Shown: positions 1-11,692 of the stretch, piece after piece
How positions within the stretch are numbered: position 1 is the first letter of the stretch
How the letters are laid out: each line of letters starts with the position of its first letter
Origin: Chlamydoabsidia padenii
Lineage: Eukaryota > Mucoromycota > Mucoromycetes > Mucorales > Cunninghamellaceae
Assembly (NCBI GenBank): GCA_025330725.1
Contig: JAIWND010000009.1
Span: 372,001 to 436,000 of the forward strand
Direction of reading: 5' to 3'
DNA: 64,000 nt
Notes under the pieces: model-generated
Databases searched by the model: none
Seen by the model: the letters and a program-made list of their open reading frames with translations, nothing else
What the model was told of the DNA's origin: nothing
Program-made: the position numbers and the translations under genes

Positions 1-285
1 TTCTCTTTTTTTTTTTTATTTCCCAAATAGAATGATACCTCTTTATATGCACGATTCTTGTTATTGTCAAGGACTTATAGCCTAGTCCCTTCTGATCTCG
101 TCAGCATCCCGGATGGAAATCAAGAATACCCTGATGAAAACGACAATGGTGATGATAACGAAGATGATGATCAAGTGGATGATAATGACAACAAGAAGAA
201 ACAGGGAAACAACAACATCAATAAGACAACGGCCGCTTGGAACGAGGATGATAGTCGCAGTGAAGTAACAGCAATTGAAGAATAG
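1..285 (+). CDS. 3' end of an unidentified gene, acidic C-terminus (partial)
   Basis: Terminal exon of a gene that begins before the window. A T-rich tract ends in an acceptor (cccaaatag) at 22-30. From base 31 the frame is open for 84 codons to TAG at 283-285, and TAG at 28-30 blocks extension further upstream in this frame, which supports the acceptor. The exon starts with a hydrophobic stretch (LYARFLLLSRTYSLVP). It then becomes very rich in Asp, Glu and Asn with a Lys-rich patch (NKKKQ). A poly(A) signal AATAAA lies at 333-338. The rest of the protein is outside the window and the family is not recognised. Acidic tails of this kind are common in nuclear and ribosome-biogenesis proteins, but that is only a guess. 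Confidence 0.6.
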
Positions 286-596
286 TGTATATCTCTCTTT
301 TTTTTTTTTTTTACCCATATTTTATATCTACTAATAAAATCTGATTTTATCTTATATTGCTTGTTGCTACGGTGGTCTGATCTTTACTGGCATATGTTGC
401 ATGTAAGTATGGTTTATGCTGCTTGTGATCTATTTTTGGTGGCGGGGTTGAAAGGACTTTCACGTGAAATTATGTACTGATCTATCATACTTTTATGGGT
501 CTCTCTCTTCGTCTTCTTCCTCTCCTTCTTCTTCCACTATATTATCAAAAATCATCTACTGTGTTACTAACATACCATATATCCTTCCTCATAAAT
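286..596. other. Intergenic: terminator of upstream gene and bHLH promoter
   Basis: Holds AATAAA at 333-338 for the upstream gene and, at about 498-545, the CT-rich tract typical of transcription starts in this window. No further gene is seen. Confidence 0.6.
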
Positions 597-1700
597 ATGA
601 CTGGCAACATGAACAATGGTAAGTACCTTATCAAACAACACATATGCTTGTTTACTAACTGGATTCTATCTGCCTAGATAACTCGACACCACCCTATTCT
701 TCAGCATCCGCCTTCACAACAGCTTCACACAGCGGCGGATTGTTCTCTGATGCGGAAAGGAAACACTTGGACTCTTTTATGGACGCCTTTAACACTCCAG
801 ACGATCAATCCTACACTGCCACATTAAATGCCCCGTACGAAAACAGCCATTATGCATCAGGTAATGAAAATTATAGCAAAGTCAAATGGACAAATGGGTA
901 TACCTACTTTATGCTTGAAAAAAGAAACAAAGAAAAGGTTACTGTATGGGAAAAAAAAAAAAAGATGACAAAGCGACAATGAAACTGACATGTGGCCGTG
1001 ACACATCTGAACTAATATGATTACCTCCTTCTTTTTTGTAGAAACTTCAACATCACAACCACCGGCACCAGTATTGCTCTCACTCCCTTATGCCAACAAC
1101 AACAATTCTACATTTGACCAACTCAATCGAAAACGTGGCAATGACAAAACTATGGCAACAACAAATTCGGACATTGAAGATCACAGCAAAAAGATACGAC
1201 CATTACTAGATGCGAACCTAGAAGATACTCCACCTACTGTAATGAAATCTAAAGGCAGCGGGCGGGGTCGGAAACCAGCACATGAACTCTTATCCGAAGA
1301 TCAAAAGAAAGCCAATCATATCGCCTCTGAACAAAAACGAAGGGCAAACATTCGACTAGGATTTGATCAATTGGTAGGAGTGGTGCCCAATTTGACTGAA
1401 TGTCAACGGAGTGAATCTTTAATTCTCCAAAAATGTAAGTAATATGAATGGCGAGGGGACAACGATAAATACTAATCCTTTTTTTTTTTCTTTAGCGGTG
1501 GATTATATACGTCAATTGGTGGATACAAAGAATGGACTCAGGGATCGTGTACGGGAATTACAAACTGCATTGGGCGAAGTACCGGATGAAGATGTAAGGC
1601 ACAAAAACCAAGAGGGGGTAACAAGTCAATGATACTAATTATCTTTTATATATTTATTTATGTATAGAGCTCTGAAGGCGAAATGGATTATGACTTCTAG
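597..1700 (+). CDS. bHLH transcription factor (Ino4/MLX-like)
   Basis: Predicted nuclear sequence-specific transcription factor of 242 residues. Five exons: 597-618, 678-860, 1042-1434, 1496-1593 and 1668-1700, all GT-AG, frame closing exactly. The start ATG at 597 follows a CT-rich leader. The bHLH domain spans about residues 158-210: basic region NHIASEQKRRANIRLGF, loop, helix 2 SVDYIRQLVDTKNGL. The E-box contact pattern H161-E165-R169 is present. A basic GSGRGRKP segment precedes it, and helix 2 runs on into heptad-like sequence that could dimerise. The intron at 1435-1495 splits the HLH between loop and helix 2. The N-terminal 150 residues are low complexity (Ser, Thr, Asn). The assignment to bHLH is firm; Ino4-like versus Max/MLX-like cannot be decided by eye. 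Poly(A) signal at 1810-1815. Confidence 0.9.
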
Positions 1701-2830
1701 ACTAAATTGTTATTATAATGTAGATACATAGTAAATAGACATTGTTTAATATTGGGTAGTTGCATAATAGTTATAGTGTATAGTAGATATGTTAGATTTA
1801 TATTTATACAATAAACTCTCTTTTGTCTATATATCTCTCTCTACATTTTTTTATAGGCTTCAAATAACATGGGAAGAATCTATCATTGCACTATACACAA
1901 ATATCACCTTGATTCCTCATAAAATCAAATCATGCACTTGGGCTCCTGTGCCATTCAGGTTGACTCATTCAGAACCGAAAAAAAAAAAAAAAAAAAAAAA
2001 AAAAAGATTCAAATTCCACCCACGAACATCCGGAACCCATCCCGAAGTCTCATTCCTCGGTTTATGTCCAAAAAAATTGGTTGATCCATTTTGAGATGGG
2101 CCCATGAAGTACGGGGGGGATTGCCTTTTAATCACGAGTAATTCATTACGCACTTTGCAGGCTTGGATCCTCTTACTTGGATGGTCCATGGTAGGAGACT
2201 GTTTTATGGTGAAAAGACTTTTTTTGGGGGGAGAGGTCAAACGGGAATTTCTCGTCGTGTAGACCAGCTCTGATCGTGAAAAGAGATTCGTCTAATTGAA
2301 ACATTCATGCAGAATCTGATTTTGAAATTCAAATCCCGACTTTGAAGTGGGGGAATAAGTTGGGCGAAGAATTAGGCGTAGATTTCAGGTGAGTTCTGGG
2401 GTTGGGTGAGGACCAAATTTCAGGCTGTGTAGTAAAGGGAAAGAATTCGCATGTCAAGTTAAAGTATAGTATCATTGGATATCTCCACAGCCTGCCATCA
2501 GGTTAAATCAATGTGGCAAAAAAAAAAAAAAAAAAAAAAATCGAACAGGGAGGGTCTCCGTTTGCAAGAGGTAAAAAACTATAGTTCCAAAATCCTCTAT
2601 TAAAGAAATGATTGAATGATACTGCATTCACTAAAGCCATAAAAGAAGAATGATGTATCCAACGAGCTATTGTGAGCGAAGATTATTCAGTTTTACTGAA
2701 GAGAATATAAAGAACTTTGGATCTATCGGGAATTCAAAAATTTAAGTAGCTACAGGGTGCTTAGTTTATTTGTATTTTTTTTTTTTTTTGTCTCTTTTGC
2801 CGCCTAACATCCAAAATACCAGAGGCTGCG
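1701..2830. other. Intergenic with poly(A) tracts and a dispersed repeat copy
   Basis: Contains the bHLH poly(A) signal, A-tracts near 1979-2005 and 2520-2540, a family A repeat copy at about 2186-2401, and one exact TTCAAATCCCG motif at 2328-2338. Open frames here are short and driven by the poly(A) runs. No gene is supported. Confidence 0.55.
2186..2401 (+). repeat. Dispersed repeat family A, copy 1
   Basis: Shares an ordered series of blocks with 28769-29030 (same strand) and 21357-21545 (opposite strand): a GTAGGAGAC-like start, CTCGTCGTGT-GACTAGCTCT-like block, TTCATGCAGAATCTGA, the motif AAATCCCGAC, then GGGGGAATA and TTGGGC. The right end carries GTAGATTTCAGG-GAGTTCTGG, which in copy 2 also stands at the left end. 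Copies are diverged, so this is an old element. No coding capacity is seen. Confidence 0.65.
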
Positions 2831-4405
2831 ATGGATGAACTGGGAAACAAGATCAACTTTCATCAAGTGGCTATTGAAAGATTGATTTGGCATCATCAAA
2901 TACAACATGAGGCCTTCTCACAGATTATCGAACAACAACAGGCAACTATCTCTCAACTCAAGGCACAACAAGCAGACCAGCAAAACACAATCAACCGGAT
3001 TCTGAAGAAATTCGAAGGACAACAGCTGAAACAACAACAGCGACAACAGCGAATCAAAAAGCGTAACGTTGATCAGCCTTTTATTTCATGGACAAATCAA
3101 GATGACACCACCCAGCCGGCTCGGGATGGATGTTTACATCAACACAAGGAAAAGGAAGGAGGCCAACAAGCAACCGTCATGGATAACTTGAGCAAACCAC
3201 AAACGATTCGGCAAGACCAGCAAGAACCTAGTAAACCGTTGGCACCTTTCAGTTATGGTCACAAGCGGTCTCTTATCAACCATGACAAAAGGAAAGCTGA
3301 AGAACAACTCGGCAAAGACAAACGACGCAACCTCTCGCCCACTGCATCCCAACTTGCGGGTCAAGACAGTCATCCAGCACCACTCTACGTTGATGAACCT
3401 GTACCGCAACAACTCAGGGATCCTCTATCACATGCGGTATCTGAAAACAACAACCATAACCCTCTCAAGTCACCGAAACTCATTGTGGGCATGTCTCGGG
3501 TTGGTAAGTATTGAATAGTGATTTGGTGTGGGGGGGGGAGGGATTTCTATATGCATATATATAACTTTTTTTTTTTTATAGGAGACAATATGGAGGGACT
3601 CAACACCAACAGACTATCATCAAAACAGCAACCTGATAACATGGATAATGATGATGATGATGATGAAAACAACAGGCTACCATCAAAACAACAACAACCT
3701 GTTAACATGGATAATGGTGATAAAAACGACAGACTAGTATCGAAACAACAACAACAACCACAACCACAACCACAACCACAACAACCACAACAACCACAAC
3801 AACCACAACAACAACGACCTGATAACATGGATGATGATGCTAATGAAGGCAAAGGATCCGACCCAAAGGATATTACATCAACACCAACAAGCAAAGACGA
3901 TGTCCAACAAGAAACTGCTCCTAGTACTGTAGATACATCACTTAACAAACCACGTTCTTATCGACAGGCTCTCTACAGACTGTCTGGATCTTATACGGTT
4001 GACGAGGCGATGATAATACTCGAGACAGGTGCAGTAGATTTGATCAAAAGGTTGGTATCCAAATACAACCTATCTCTCTCTATTCCTTGGTCTCAGGTGT
4101 CTGAAAATATACAACAATATGGTATCAACAAGCTGGAAACGGAAATGGTTGGGCTAAACATCCCCATCGTCAGGTGCCGGGAACAATGGATCGCAAAGTC
4201 AGTATTGGATCATATATGGCAAATTTTACATCGGGAACATGTAGGGATTGATTTGGGTCCTAAAAGTGACACATCTCCTAAGCCTATCAAACGTGTTGGA
4301 CGTCCTCGAAAAATACATACACTGCAAACCGTCAAGACACATATTGACAAGTCACATATCGACAAGGCACAAACCAGAAGAAGAAGTAAAAGACTAAATG
4401 CCTAA
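2831..4405 (+). CDS. Orphan protein: coiled coil, Gln/Asn-rich repeats, AT-hook-like C-terminus
   Basis: Two exons, 2831-3503 and 3582-4405, joined in frame by a GT-AG intron; 498 residues. The N-terminal 80 residues form a probable Gln-rich coiled coil. The centre is polar. At the start of exon 2 a degenerate unit of the form RL-x-SKQQQP-x-NMD occurs three times, separated by acidic Asn/Asp stretches, with a (QP)n tract. The C-terminal 130 residues are more globular (about residues 350-450, starting SYRQALYRLSGSYTVDEA). They are followed by a basic tail with an AT-hook-like core, KRVGRPRKI, and RRRSKRL near the end. A nuclear DNA-binding or chromatin role is inferred from the tail only. No known family was recognised. 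Poly(A) signal at 4462-4467. Confidence 0.8.
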
Positions 4406-4665
4406 TGACTGGGGAACACATAGTAGTTTAGTTTTATAAATAGTGTAGTTTATGTCAACATAATAAAATCTTACTTTCTTTTTAAATTCCGACTTTTCAT
4501 ATTCCCGCTCAATCTTGGGTCGTTATGCCTCTTCTCTCTTTTATTCCAATTAATAATGGAAAAGTCCGGAATCAGAAGAAACCGGCAACCAAAAGGTAAT
4601 ATAAAACAACACACTTTATTCTTATTCTTTCTTTCTCTTAGTGTTAATACTTGTACCCTTCTTTT

Positions 4666-6062
4666 ATGTTAGATGGCGCCTTCCGCCAACAACGTCTTCG
4701 GGCTTGGCAACCTCATCTTCGACCTACAGCGGTGATACCTACACTCTTCGTCATTGGTATCCTCTTTTTACCTACAGGTGGTCTACTTTTTTGGAATACT
4801 GGCAAGGTAAAAACAACAACAACTTTGGGATGGTTAGTACTCTTTATCATGAAACAGCTAACCAGTTTTAGTCTATCCTCCTTTTATTTAGACCCATGAA
4901 CTAATGCTTGACTATACAACTTGTCAACAGTACGATCGACCTACCTATTTGGCACCTAGTATGTATTCGATTCAATTTGGAGCGACGCCCTATCCTTCTG
5001 TTGATTCTACACAACCACCTGTGTTTCACTCCACCAACACGACCACCTTTCAAACCGCTGACGATGATCCGACCTATCACAATCCCAACAACTTTACGAT
5101 CAAACAGTGCACATTGGACTTTACTATACCCAGTACTATGCAAGCTCCAGTGTTTATGTATTATCGATTGACCAATTTTTATCAGAATCATCGACAGTAT
5201 ATCAGGAACGTCGATACGAATCAACTCTTGGGAACCCCGGTGGATGCTGGTACTGTAGGATCTAACTGTGATCCTGTCTCTAATGATAGATCCAAGATCA
5301 TTTATCCTTGTGGTTTGATTGCTAATTCCATGTTTAATGGTAAACCTAATATATACATATATATATGAATGGATGATTGATTCTTTTATATATATATATA
5401 TAATAATAATAGATACTATTTCCAACCTGACTCAAATTACCGACTCTGGAGCACAACAACAACAATATGGATGGCGCCGAGATGGGTTAACTTGGGCAAC
5501 AGAATACAATAAATATGGCACCACAGGTTATCAACTTGATCAAATCATTCCTCCTCCCAATTGGCAAAGTCGATTCCCACAAGGACAGTATACGGAACAA
5601 TACCCACCTCCTGATCTAGGCAAACAAATGGAACGACTTAAAGTATGGATGTCAGTGGCGGCATTACCTGATTTTAGAAAACTATGGGGCAGGAACGATG
5701 GTCAAGATTTATCTGCTGGTAGATGGCGCGCAACTATCGATCTCAGTAAGTTTAAATGACCACATTAACTTTTTAAATAACCAATCTTCTTTACATTATA
5801 GATTTTAATACTCAGAATTATGGTGGTCAGAAATGGTTGATCTTGACAACATCCAATGCTTTAGGTGGACGTAACTTTTACTTGGGCTTGACTTATATGG
5901 CCGTGGGTAGTCTTTGTCTTTTACTAGCCACGCTGTTTACATTTATGCACTGTTTAAAACCAAGGTAATGAATGTTTATACTATGCCTATGTGATGATGC
6001 TCCTATCAATACTAACAATCATGCTATCATGTAGGAAACCCAAAGGATCCATTGTCTTGTGA
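4666..6062 (+). CDS. CDC50: Cdc50/Lem3 family, lipid flippase beta subunit
   Basis: Non-catalytic subunit of P4-ATPase phospholipid flippases, needed for their ER exit and activity in Golgi, endosome and plasma membranes. Family hallmarks: FRQQRLRAWQP before the first membrane segment, LDYTTCQQYDRP, NFYQNHRQY, PCGLIANSMFN, WMSVAALPDFRKLWGR and a final membrane segment (SLCLLLATLFTFMHCL). Exons 4666-4806, 4892-5339, 5413-5745, 5802-5964 and 6035-6062 give 370 residues. The N-terminus is uncertain. ATG 4666 is the only in-frame start seen. However, 4556-4596 looks like a first exon (CT-rich leader, ATG, basic residues, canonical donor) and would join in frame if its A5 run were one base shorter. 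Upstream of Atg27 on the same strand. Poly(A) signal 6176-6181. Confidence 0.92.
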
Positions 6063-6210
6063 TTTGGGCTGTCAAGACGGACATTAAAGTTGATTTGTTT
6101 ATATTTTCTGGGCTGGGGAACTCTTGGTCCTCTTTCTTTCTTTCTTTTTTTAACTTTATATCTTATCTAATTTGTAATAAACAAGTGCCCTTTATTCTTC
6201 TTTTTAAATA

Positions 6211-7672
6211 ATGAAGACTTGTTTGACCATCTTATCGACTTTGTACTATGTCACTACTTTGGTGGCTGGAACTCAAGACTACTGTAATAAAGGCTTCAAA
6301 CCAAAACAAGATGGTGATTATCAACTTGATCTCTCACCTATGAATCGGTAAGCAATGATATTAAGGATCCAGTACTCTACTCGTTTGACTCACCATATTT
6401 TTATAATTTGGTGGTATTATCACCTCTAGTGATTTTATGATGGAAAACCAATTCACCACCAACCCTTCAACAAGAATCACTCGAACCTATGTGAACATTT
6501 GTAACCCTCTGACCAAACCAACAGGTGTTTATGACCAAGACTTTTGCAAACCTAATACTGTAAAGCGATATACTCACTATACAATCTAGCTTGATTCTAA
6601 CTGACTACTTGATTAAATATATAGTATGCTTGTTGGCGCCTCTTCCACAAGAAAGGGGATAAGGAGGATCTGAACGAAATCGAAGAACTGGCAGGCGATT
6701 ATGAAACGTAAGCAAAGTATAATCAGTGTCTGTGCGTTTCTTTGATTAATTAATTTGTCGTAGATCAAAACTGTCTCCTGAATTTAAAGTTGCCTCTGAT
6801 AATCAAAATGAAGATCTGTCAACTGGTAAGAAGAAGAAATTAAAAACTATATACGATTGATATTAACTCGTTTGTTTTTATATAGAGGGTAGCAAGTATA
6901 CCTTGATTTTGCATGGTGGTATTGTCAACAACAAGCCTCAAACGGTAGAAATTACTTTGGAATGCGGGCACAATGAATCTATTGTATGTACAGAGGATTG
7001 TAGAATAGTCTTCAATGGGACTAACAGACTCTTTTGTTTATAGGATAACCCTAATGGTCCCAATCTTGTATCTGACGACGATTACACTACAAAACTTCAT
7101 TGGAAGGTTGCCTTTGCTTGTGCGTAAGTCATTGTGTAGATATATATGGAAGGCGTTGGGGAGTGCATAGGTCAGGCTAACGTTGATTACTTTTCATGTA
7201 GAACAAAGGTGGGACAATCACCTTCTCCTCCTGACAATGGTGGTGGTGATAAAGGTGGCAATGAACAGCCTGAACAAGGTGGCAAATCAGCCATTGGATG
7301 GTTCTTTACAATGTAGGATTACAAAAATCATATTGGTTCATATTAACTTTGTCACTCATGTTTTCTTTAATCTTCTCTTTAGTTTGGGTGTAGCCTTGGG
7401 TATCTATTTTATTGGTGGTGCTATTTATAACTTCAAGATATTCAATGCTCGTGGACTCGATCTTATTCCTCATCGTGGTAAGTACACACACACACACATA
7501 TATATATATACTTTGTATCCATTGTCCATTCATACTGATTTCTCTCTTTCTCTCTCTCTCTCTTGTAGACTTTTGGTTGGATTTGCCCTACCTGATCAAG
7601 GACCTGATCTCTCACTTGATGGAATCTGTTACTTCTCGTCGACATGGTGGAAATGGCTATGTCTCTGTCTAA
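6211..7672 (+). CDS. ATG27: Atg27-like type I membrane protein
   Basis: Atg27 is a type I membrane protein cycling between Golgi, endosomes and vacuole and supports autophagy and Atg9 traffic. Here nine exons (6211-6347, 6430-6559, 6625-6707, 6764-6825, 6886-6983, 7044-7123, 7202-7312, 7383-7477, 7569-7672) give 299 residues. An N-terminal signal peptide (KTCLTILSTLYYVTTLVAG) leads into a Cys-containing lumenal domain. A Gly/Pro-rich spacer and one membrane span (GVALGIYFIGGAIYNF) follow, then a short cytosolic tail with FWLDLPYLIKDL and ending GYVSV, which is the usual Atg27 architecture. The tail could carry sorting signals. The starting ATG follows a CT-rich leader only 34 nt after the Cdc50 poly(A) signal, so the two genes are tightly packed. 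Poly(A) signal at 7802-7807. Confidence 0.85.
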
Positions 7673-8061
7673 ACGTCTTAAACAAGATTCAACAACACAA
7701 TTATCTCTCCCTTTCCCTTTAGATTTATTCATATACTATTATGTATATCCTTTGTAGGTGTTACCTTATTCCTTTTTGATATCTTTTTATTTCTTATCAA
7801 TAATAAACATTCGGGTCACTACAACATCTTCTCTCTCTTTCTCTCTAGTCCCAATGTTGCTTGATATGTTATATGACTCAATGACATATCACTCAGTTAA
7901 TTTGGAGGGGTGGGGGTTTCTTTTTTATTTAACCTGGCGCATTTGCATGTTTTATATTTACACCCCGCCCTGGGTCATACAAAATCACCTTCCCCTTCTT
8001 TTTTCCCTCTTCTCTCTCTCTTTCCCTTTATCCATTCTCACTTTGTATTCTCATCATTGCC
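7673..8061. other. Intergenic, CT-rich promoter of the hydrolase gene
   Basis: Holds the Atg27-like poly(A) signal, a CCCCGCCC stretch near 7965 and a long CT-rich leader before 8062. Open frames through the CT repeats are compositional artefacts. Confidence 0.5.
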
Positions 8062-9553
8062 ATGTTTAAATTCAGTCTACCTTCTTGGCTGTCTTACTTT
8101 TTGTCGTTTACTGGTATAGCTAGTGTTGCAGGCACTTTTATACTCTGGTTATATCAATGTGAACTTATCTACCCAAGCAGTTTCCCTGACGGATCTCGAA
8201 CACAGGTAATGGATTGAAACATAAAGGCAAACCATGTCGTAACCCCTCTCTCTTCTATTTGTTTAACTAATGACATTGTCTTTAGGTTGCCAAACCGTCC
8301 GATTTTGGGATGGATTATACAGAAGAAACTTTGACAACAAAGGACAAGATCAAACTACGAACATATGTCATTACTCTTGAAGACGACGATCAAGCCAAAA
8401 AAGCACCTACTATTCTTTACTTCCATGTAAGTCAATAAAATACACAATTATGCATTCAACTGACTTTCCCTTTCCCCCCCCCCTTTAACTAGGCCAATGC
8501 AGGAAACATGGTATGTTTATGTCACTATTTTGATATACTAATAGGATTTATTATTTACTTTTTAGGGTCATCGATTACCAGTTGCCAAAATCTTTCGCCA
8601 GAAATTTAAGACAAATGTTGTCATGTTATCCTACAGAGGGTAAATACACACTCGATGGATAGGATAAAGTGTTTGCACATGGAGGGAGGAAGGGGGTTTT
8701 ACTCACCTCGTTTTATATTTATATATTGTCTCCTTGGATGATCTAGTTATGGTTTTAGTGAAGGGAAAGCAAATGAAAAGGGCTTACAAGTCGATGCACA
8801 GGTAAGAGTAGTAAAAGAGGGATGGGGAGGGTGAACACAACTGATCTAATCATTCTCCTTGTTTTCAACTCATTGCATCCATATAGACCCTATTGGACTT
8901 TGTCAAGACTCATCCTATTCTTAAAAATACAAAATTGGTTGCATATGGACAATCTATTGGTGGTGCGGTAGCCATTGATCTTGTATCAAGGAATGAAGAT
9001 GCTTTCTCTGGTCTGATGATTGAAAACACCTTCCTTAGTATAGTAAGTGTGTGTAGGGGGAAGGCAAAATGTTTACATGTGGAATTTGAATAACCTTTTT
9101 TATTAATAGCCCAAATTGATCCCGAGTGTATTCCCTGCTCTACGATACCTTACTGTCCTCTGTCATCAGCAATGGCCATCCGACATTAATATCCAACGTA
9201 TTGTCAATTCATCTGTTTTATTCTTATCCGGTGTTAAAGACGAACTCGTACCGGCTTCACACATGTCAAAACTATACGAACTTTGTGGGGCCCGTGGAAA
9301 CAAGGAATGGGTGGAATTCTCTAATGGTACTCATAACGATACGTGTATGCAATCAGGTTACTTTGCTGCTATTCGTGAATTCTTGGAAACAAGGATCATA
9401 GAACACGATGGCTTGATGGAATCGACAATCATCGACAAGGACGACGGAAAGGAACTCTTTCGACAAGAAGGCTATCAATTGGTCAGCGGTCGGAATAATG
9501 ATATTAAAATGGCACAAAGCTTTAACATTGGAGAAGTTGAATTGGATGAATGA
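8062..9553 (+). CDS. Alpha/beta hydrolase, Bem46/ABHD13 family
   Basis: Membrane-anchored serine hydrolase of the Bem46/ABHD13 type; physiological substrate unknown. Exons 8062-8205, 8286-8426, 8493-8510, 8566-8639, 8747-8801, 8887-9042 and 9110-9553 give 343 residues. An N-terminal signal anchor (SYFLSFTGIASVAGTFILWL) precedes the fold. Seen motifs: FHANAGNMGH (oxyanion region), SYRGYGFSEG, nucleophile elbow GQSIGG (Ser), acid in SGVKDELVP (Asp) and catalytic His in NGTHNDT. All are intact, so an active enzyme is expected. Exon 3 is an 18-nt microexon coding ANAGNM in the oxyanion motif. It is the last gene of a three-gene (+) run of membrane-system genes and is convergent with the eIF5-mimic gene. 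Poly(A) signal 9579-9584. Confidence 0.92.
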
Positions 9554-10099
9554 CAGTAGTTATAGTATTACTTTTTTTAATAAAATGCTTTGATGTTAAA
9601 TAAAAATCAATCTTCTTTTTGTCTTCATTTAAATGATTGTAAACGGAAGGGGATGGTACTGGTTGAAGATGTTGAACTTTGCAAATGACAATGGTGCCGA
9701 CCTCCATGTATGCAGAACGACAGGACTTTTGTCGCGGGATTTGAAAAGTTTACATTTTAAATCCCGGCTGCATGATTTCTTGTTGTTCCCTGCTTGGCAG
9801 AGTTAAGACAACTTTGATCAACATGCGGGGCCGTTTGATTACATAAGAGAAGATATTTCATACAATTATCATTATATACGGAAAGAGCAACCAGAAACTG
9901 ATGGGTCTAAATGAAAGTCTTTTTCTCTTTCTATTTCACCATGTGCACACAAGCAAGACAAGACAATATATAGTGGTAATCAGATTGTTTTATTGAGTAA
10001 ATAAGTTTTTTTTTTATTTGAAAAAAAAAAAAAAAAAAAAAAAGGAGAGAGGGAAAATGAATTTACTATATAAAAGATAAACTATACTACCAAGATAAG
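9554..10099. other. Convergent intergenic region with an inverted CGGGATTT pair
   Basis: Lies between two convergent genes. Contains AATAAA on (+), TTTATT (AATAAA on minus) at 9989-9994, an A23 run near 10021-10043, and an inverted pair of the recurrent motif at 9735-9745 and 9756-9766. No gene seen. Confidence 0.5.
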
Positions 10100-11651
10100 C
10101 TATTCATCGTCTTCATCCGAGCTATCGCCTTCATTTTCCCGGAGCCATTGGACAAACGGTGCCATTTGTTTCAAGAGCACAGTCTTCCCTTGAGGTTTGT
10201 GTCCCTTGTCCGCCCAATAGAGAATAGCATTATCGGATAAAATGTCATTCTTGTAAAGGAGTTTGACGATCTGGAGGAAGACTTTGGTGACCTTGGCATC
10301 TTCATAACATGTGATTTGAATACGTTGGAGAAGGATGATTTCGATCTTTGGTGAAGTGGTGTAAGTTTCCAACAATTCGGACCAGTGGTTCAGAACACGG
10401 AGGACTTGGGCTTCGACTTGATCTGGACGGGTATTGATTACATCTAGGCTGGCAACAATGGCAGACCAGATGATAGGAATAAGATCAGATTCATCGAGTC
10501 CCGCTTCCTTCTTGGCTTCCTTGATATGAGTGAGAACCTAGTTTTTCAAAAAACAAAAAGGTATGCATTTTAGTTTAAGTAGATGTATTTTCAGTCAGTA
10601 ATAAAAATAAAAATAAAAAATAAAACTTACATCAGCAGTAGAGGTTTCGGATGCCAGTAGATGCTTCAAGGTAGATAGGATATCGCCCTTCATCGAGTTC
10701 TTTTGATTACGTTGATGGAATCCCACCAGTTGTTTCATATCTTCGGCTTCAAAGTGACGAGCAAGACATTCTTCTTCACGTTTGTTGGGAGGGAAGAGTT
10801 CCAATAACCGAGTATCCATACCAGATAAGACCAAATATTTACCTAATTGATCAATGGTTTGTTCACTGAGGATCGTACGGAAAACAGCAGTAGCAAAACC
10901 AAGAGAATGACCTATATATATATAAGATAAAGAAATGAGTATTTGTCCATAATTCTCCTTTCCTCTTCTTCTTTATTATTATTATTATTATTATTTCCTT
11001 ACCATCCTTCACAAGATGTTCTTTCAAAAGGACCTTCAAGACGATAGGGTTGGCCATTTGTGTAGTGATAAAATACCCAGCTGCCTTGGCGAGTTTGTTG
11101 TTTTCATCCGATTGCCATTTGTTGATGAATTGGATAATGTTCTTGAGAGTTTCTTCAAAAGGGCGTTGCAAGTATTTGTAGTGTCTGATCAATTTGTTGA
11201 ATACGTCCACATGTTTCTTGATTGAAGTCGAGTCGTCATCGGCACGAAAGATGCTAAAAGGACTACGTGCAACATCATCAAGGACGATACCACCGGGTTC
11301 TAACAAAATAAAAACAAAAGAGTCAGTATAAATCGATCCATCTTTCCCCTAACAATTGACTTACGTAAGATACCACCAGTAATGAGGATTTCAAACAAAG
11401 ATTCACCGTATTTACGATATTCGAGGGTATTACCAGCCTTGTCCAAGATGGCTGAGATATCTTCAAGATCACCAGGTTTTGCCACAGCAAGTAGAGAGAG
11501 TAGATTATCACGGAAGGCTATAGTAATAGTAATAACAAGATGAGTCAGTCCCATTCTTCCCTTGTAAGGTCTGTTTCCATCTATTACTTACTTTCCGGTT
11601 CGTGTTTGGCTTGCGCTTTTTGAACGCCCTATAATTCAACCCCAATATTTT

Positions 11652-11692
<41 letters not shown>

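Noticed and set aside
3547..3948. 133-codon minus frame rich in Cys and Ser
   Set aside because: It is the complement of Gln/Asn/Asp/Pro repeats in the AT-hook orphan; the Cys runs are a codon shadow.
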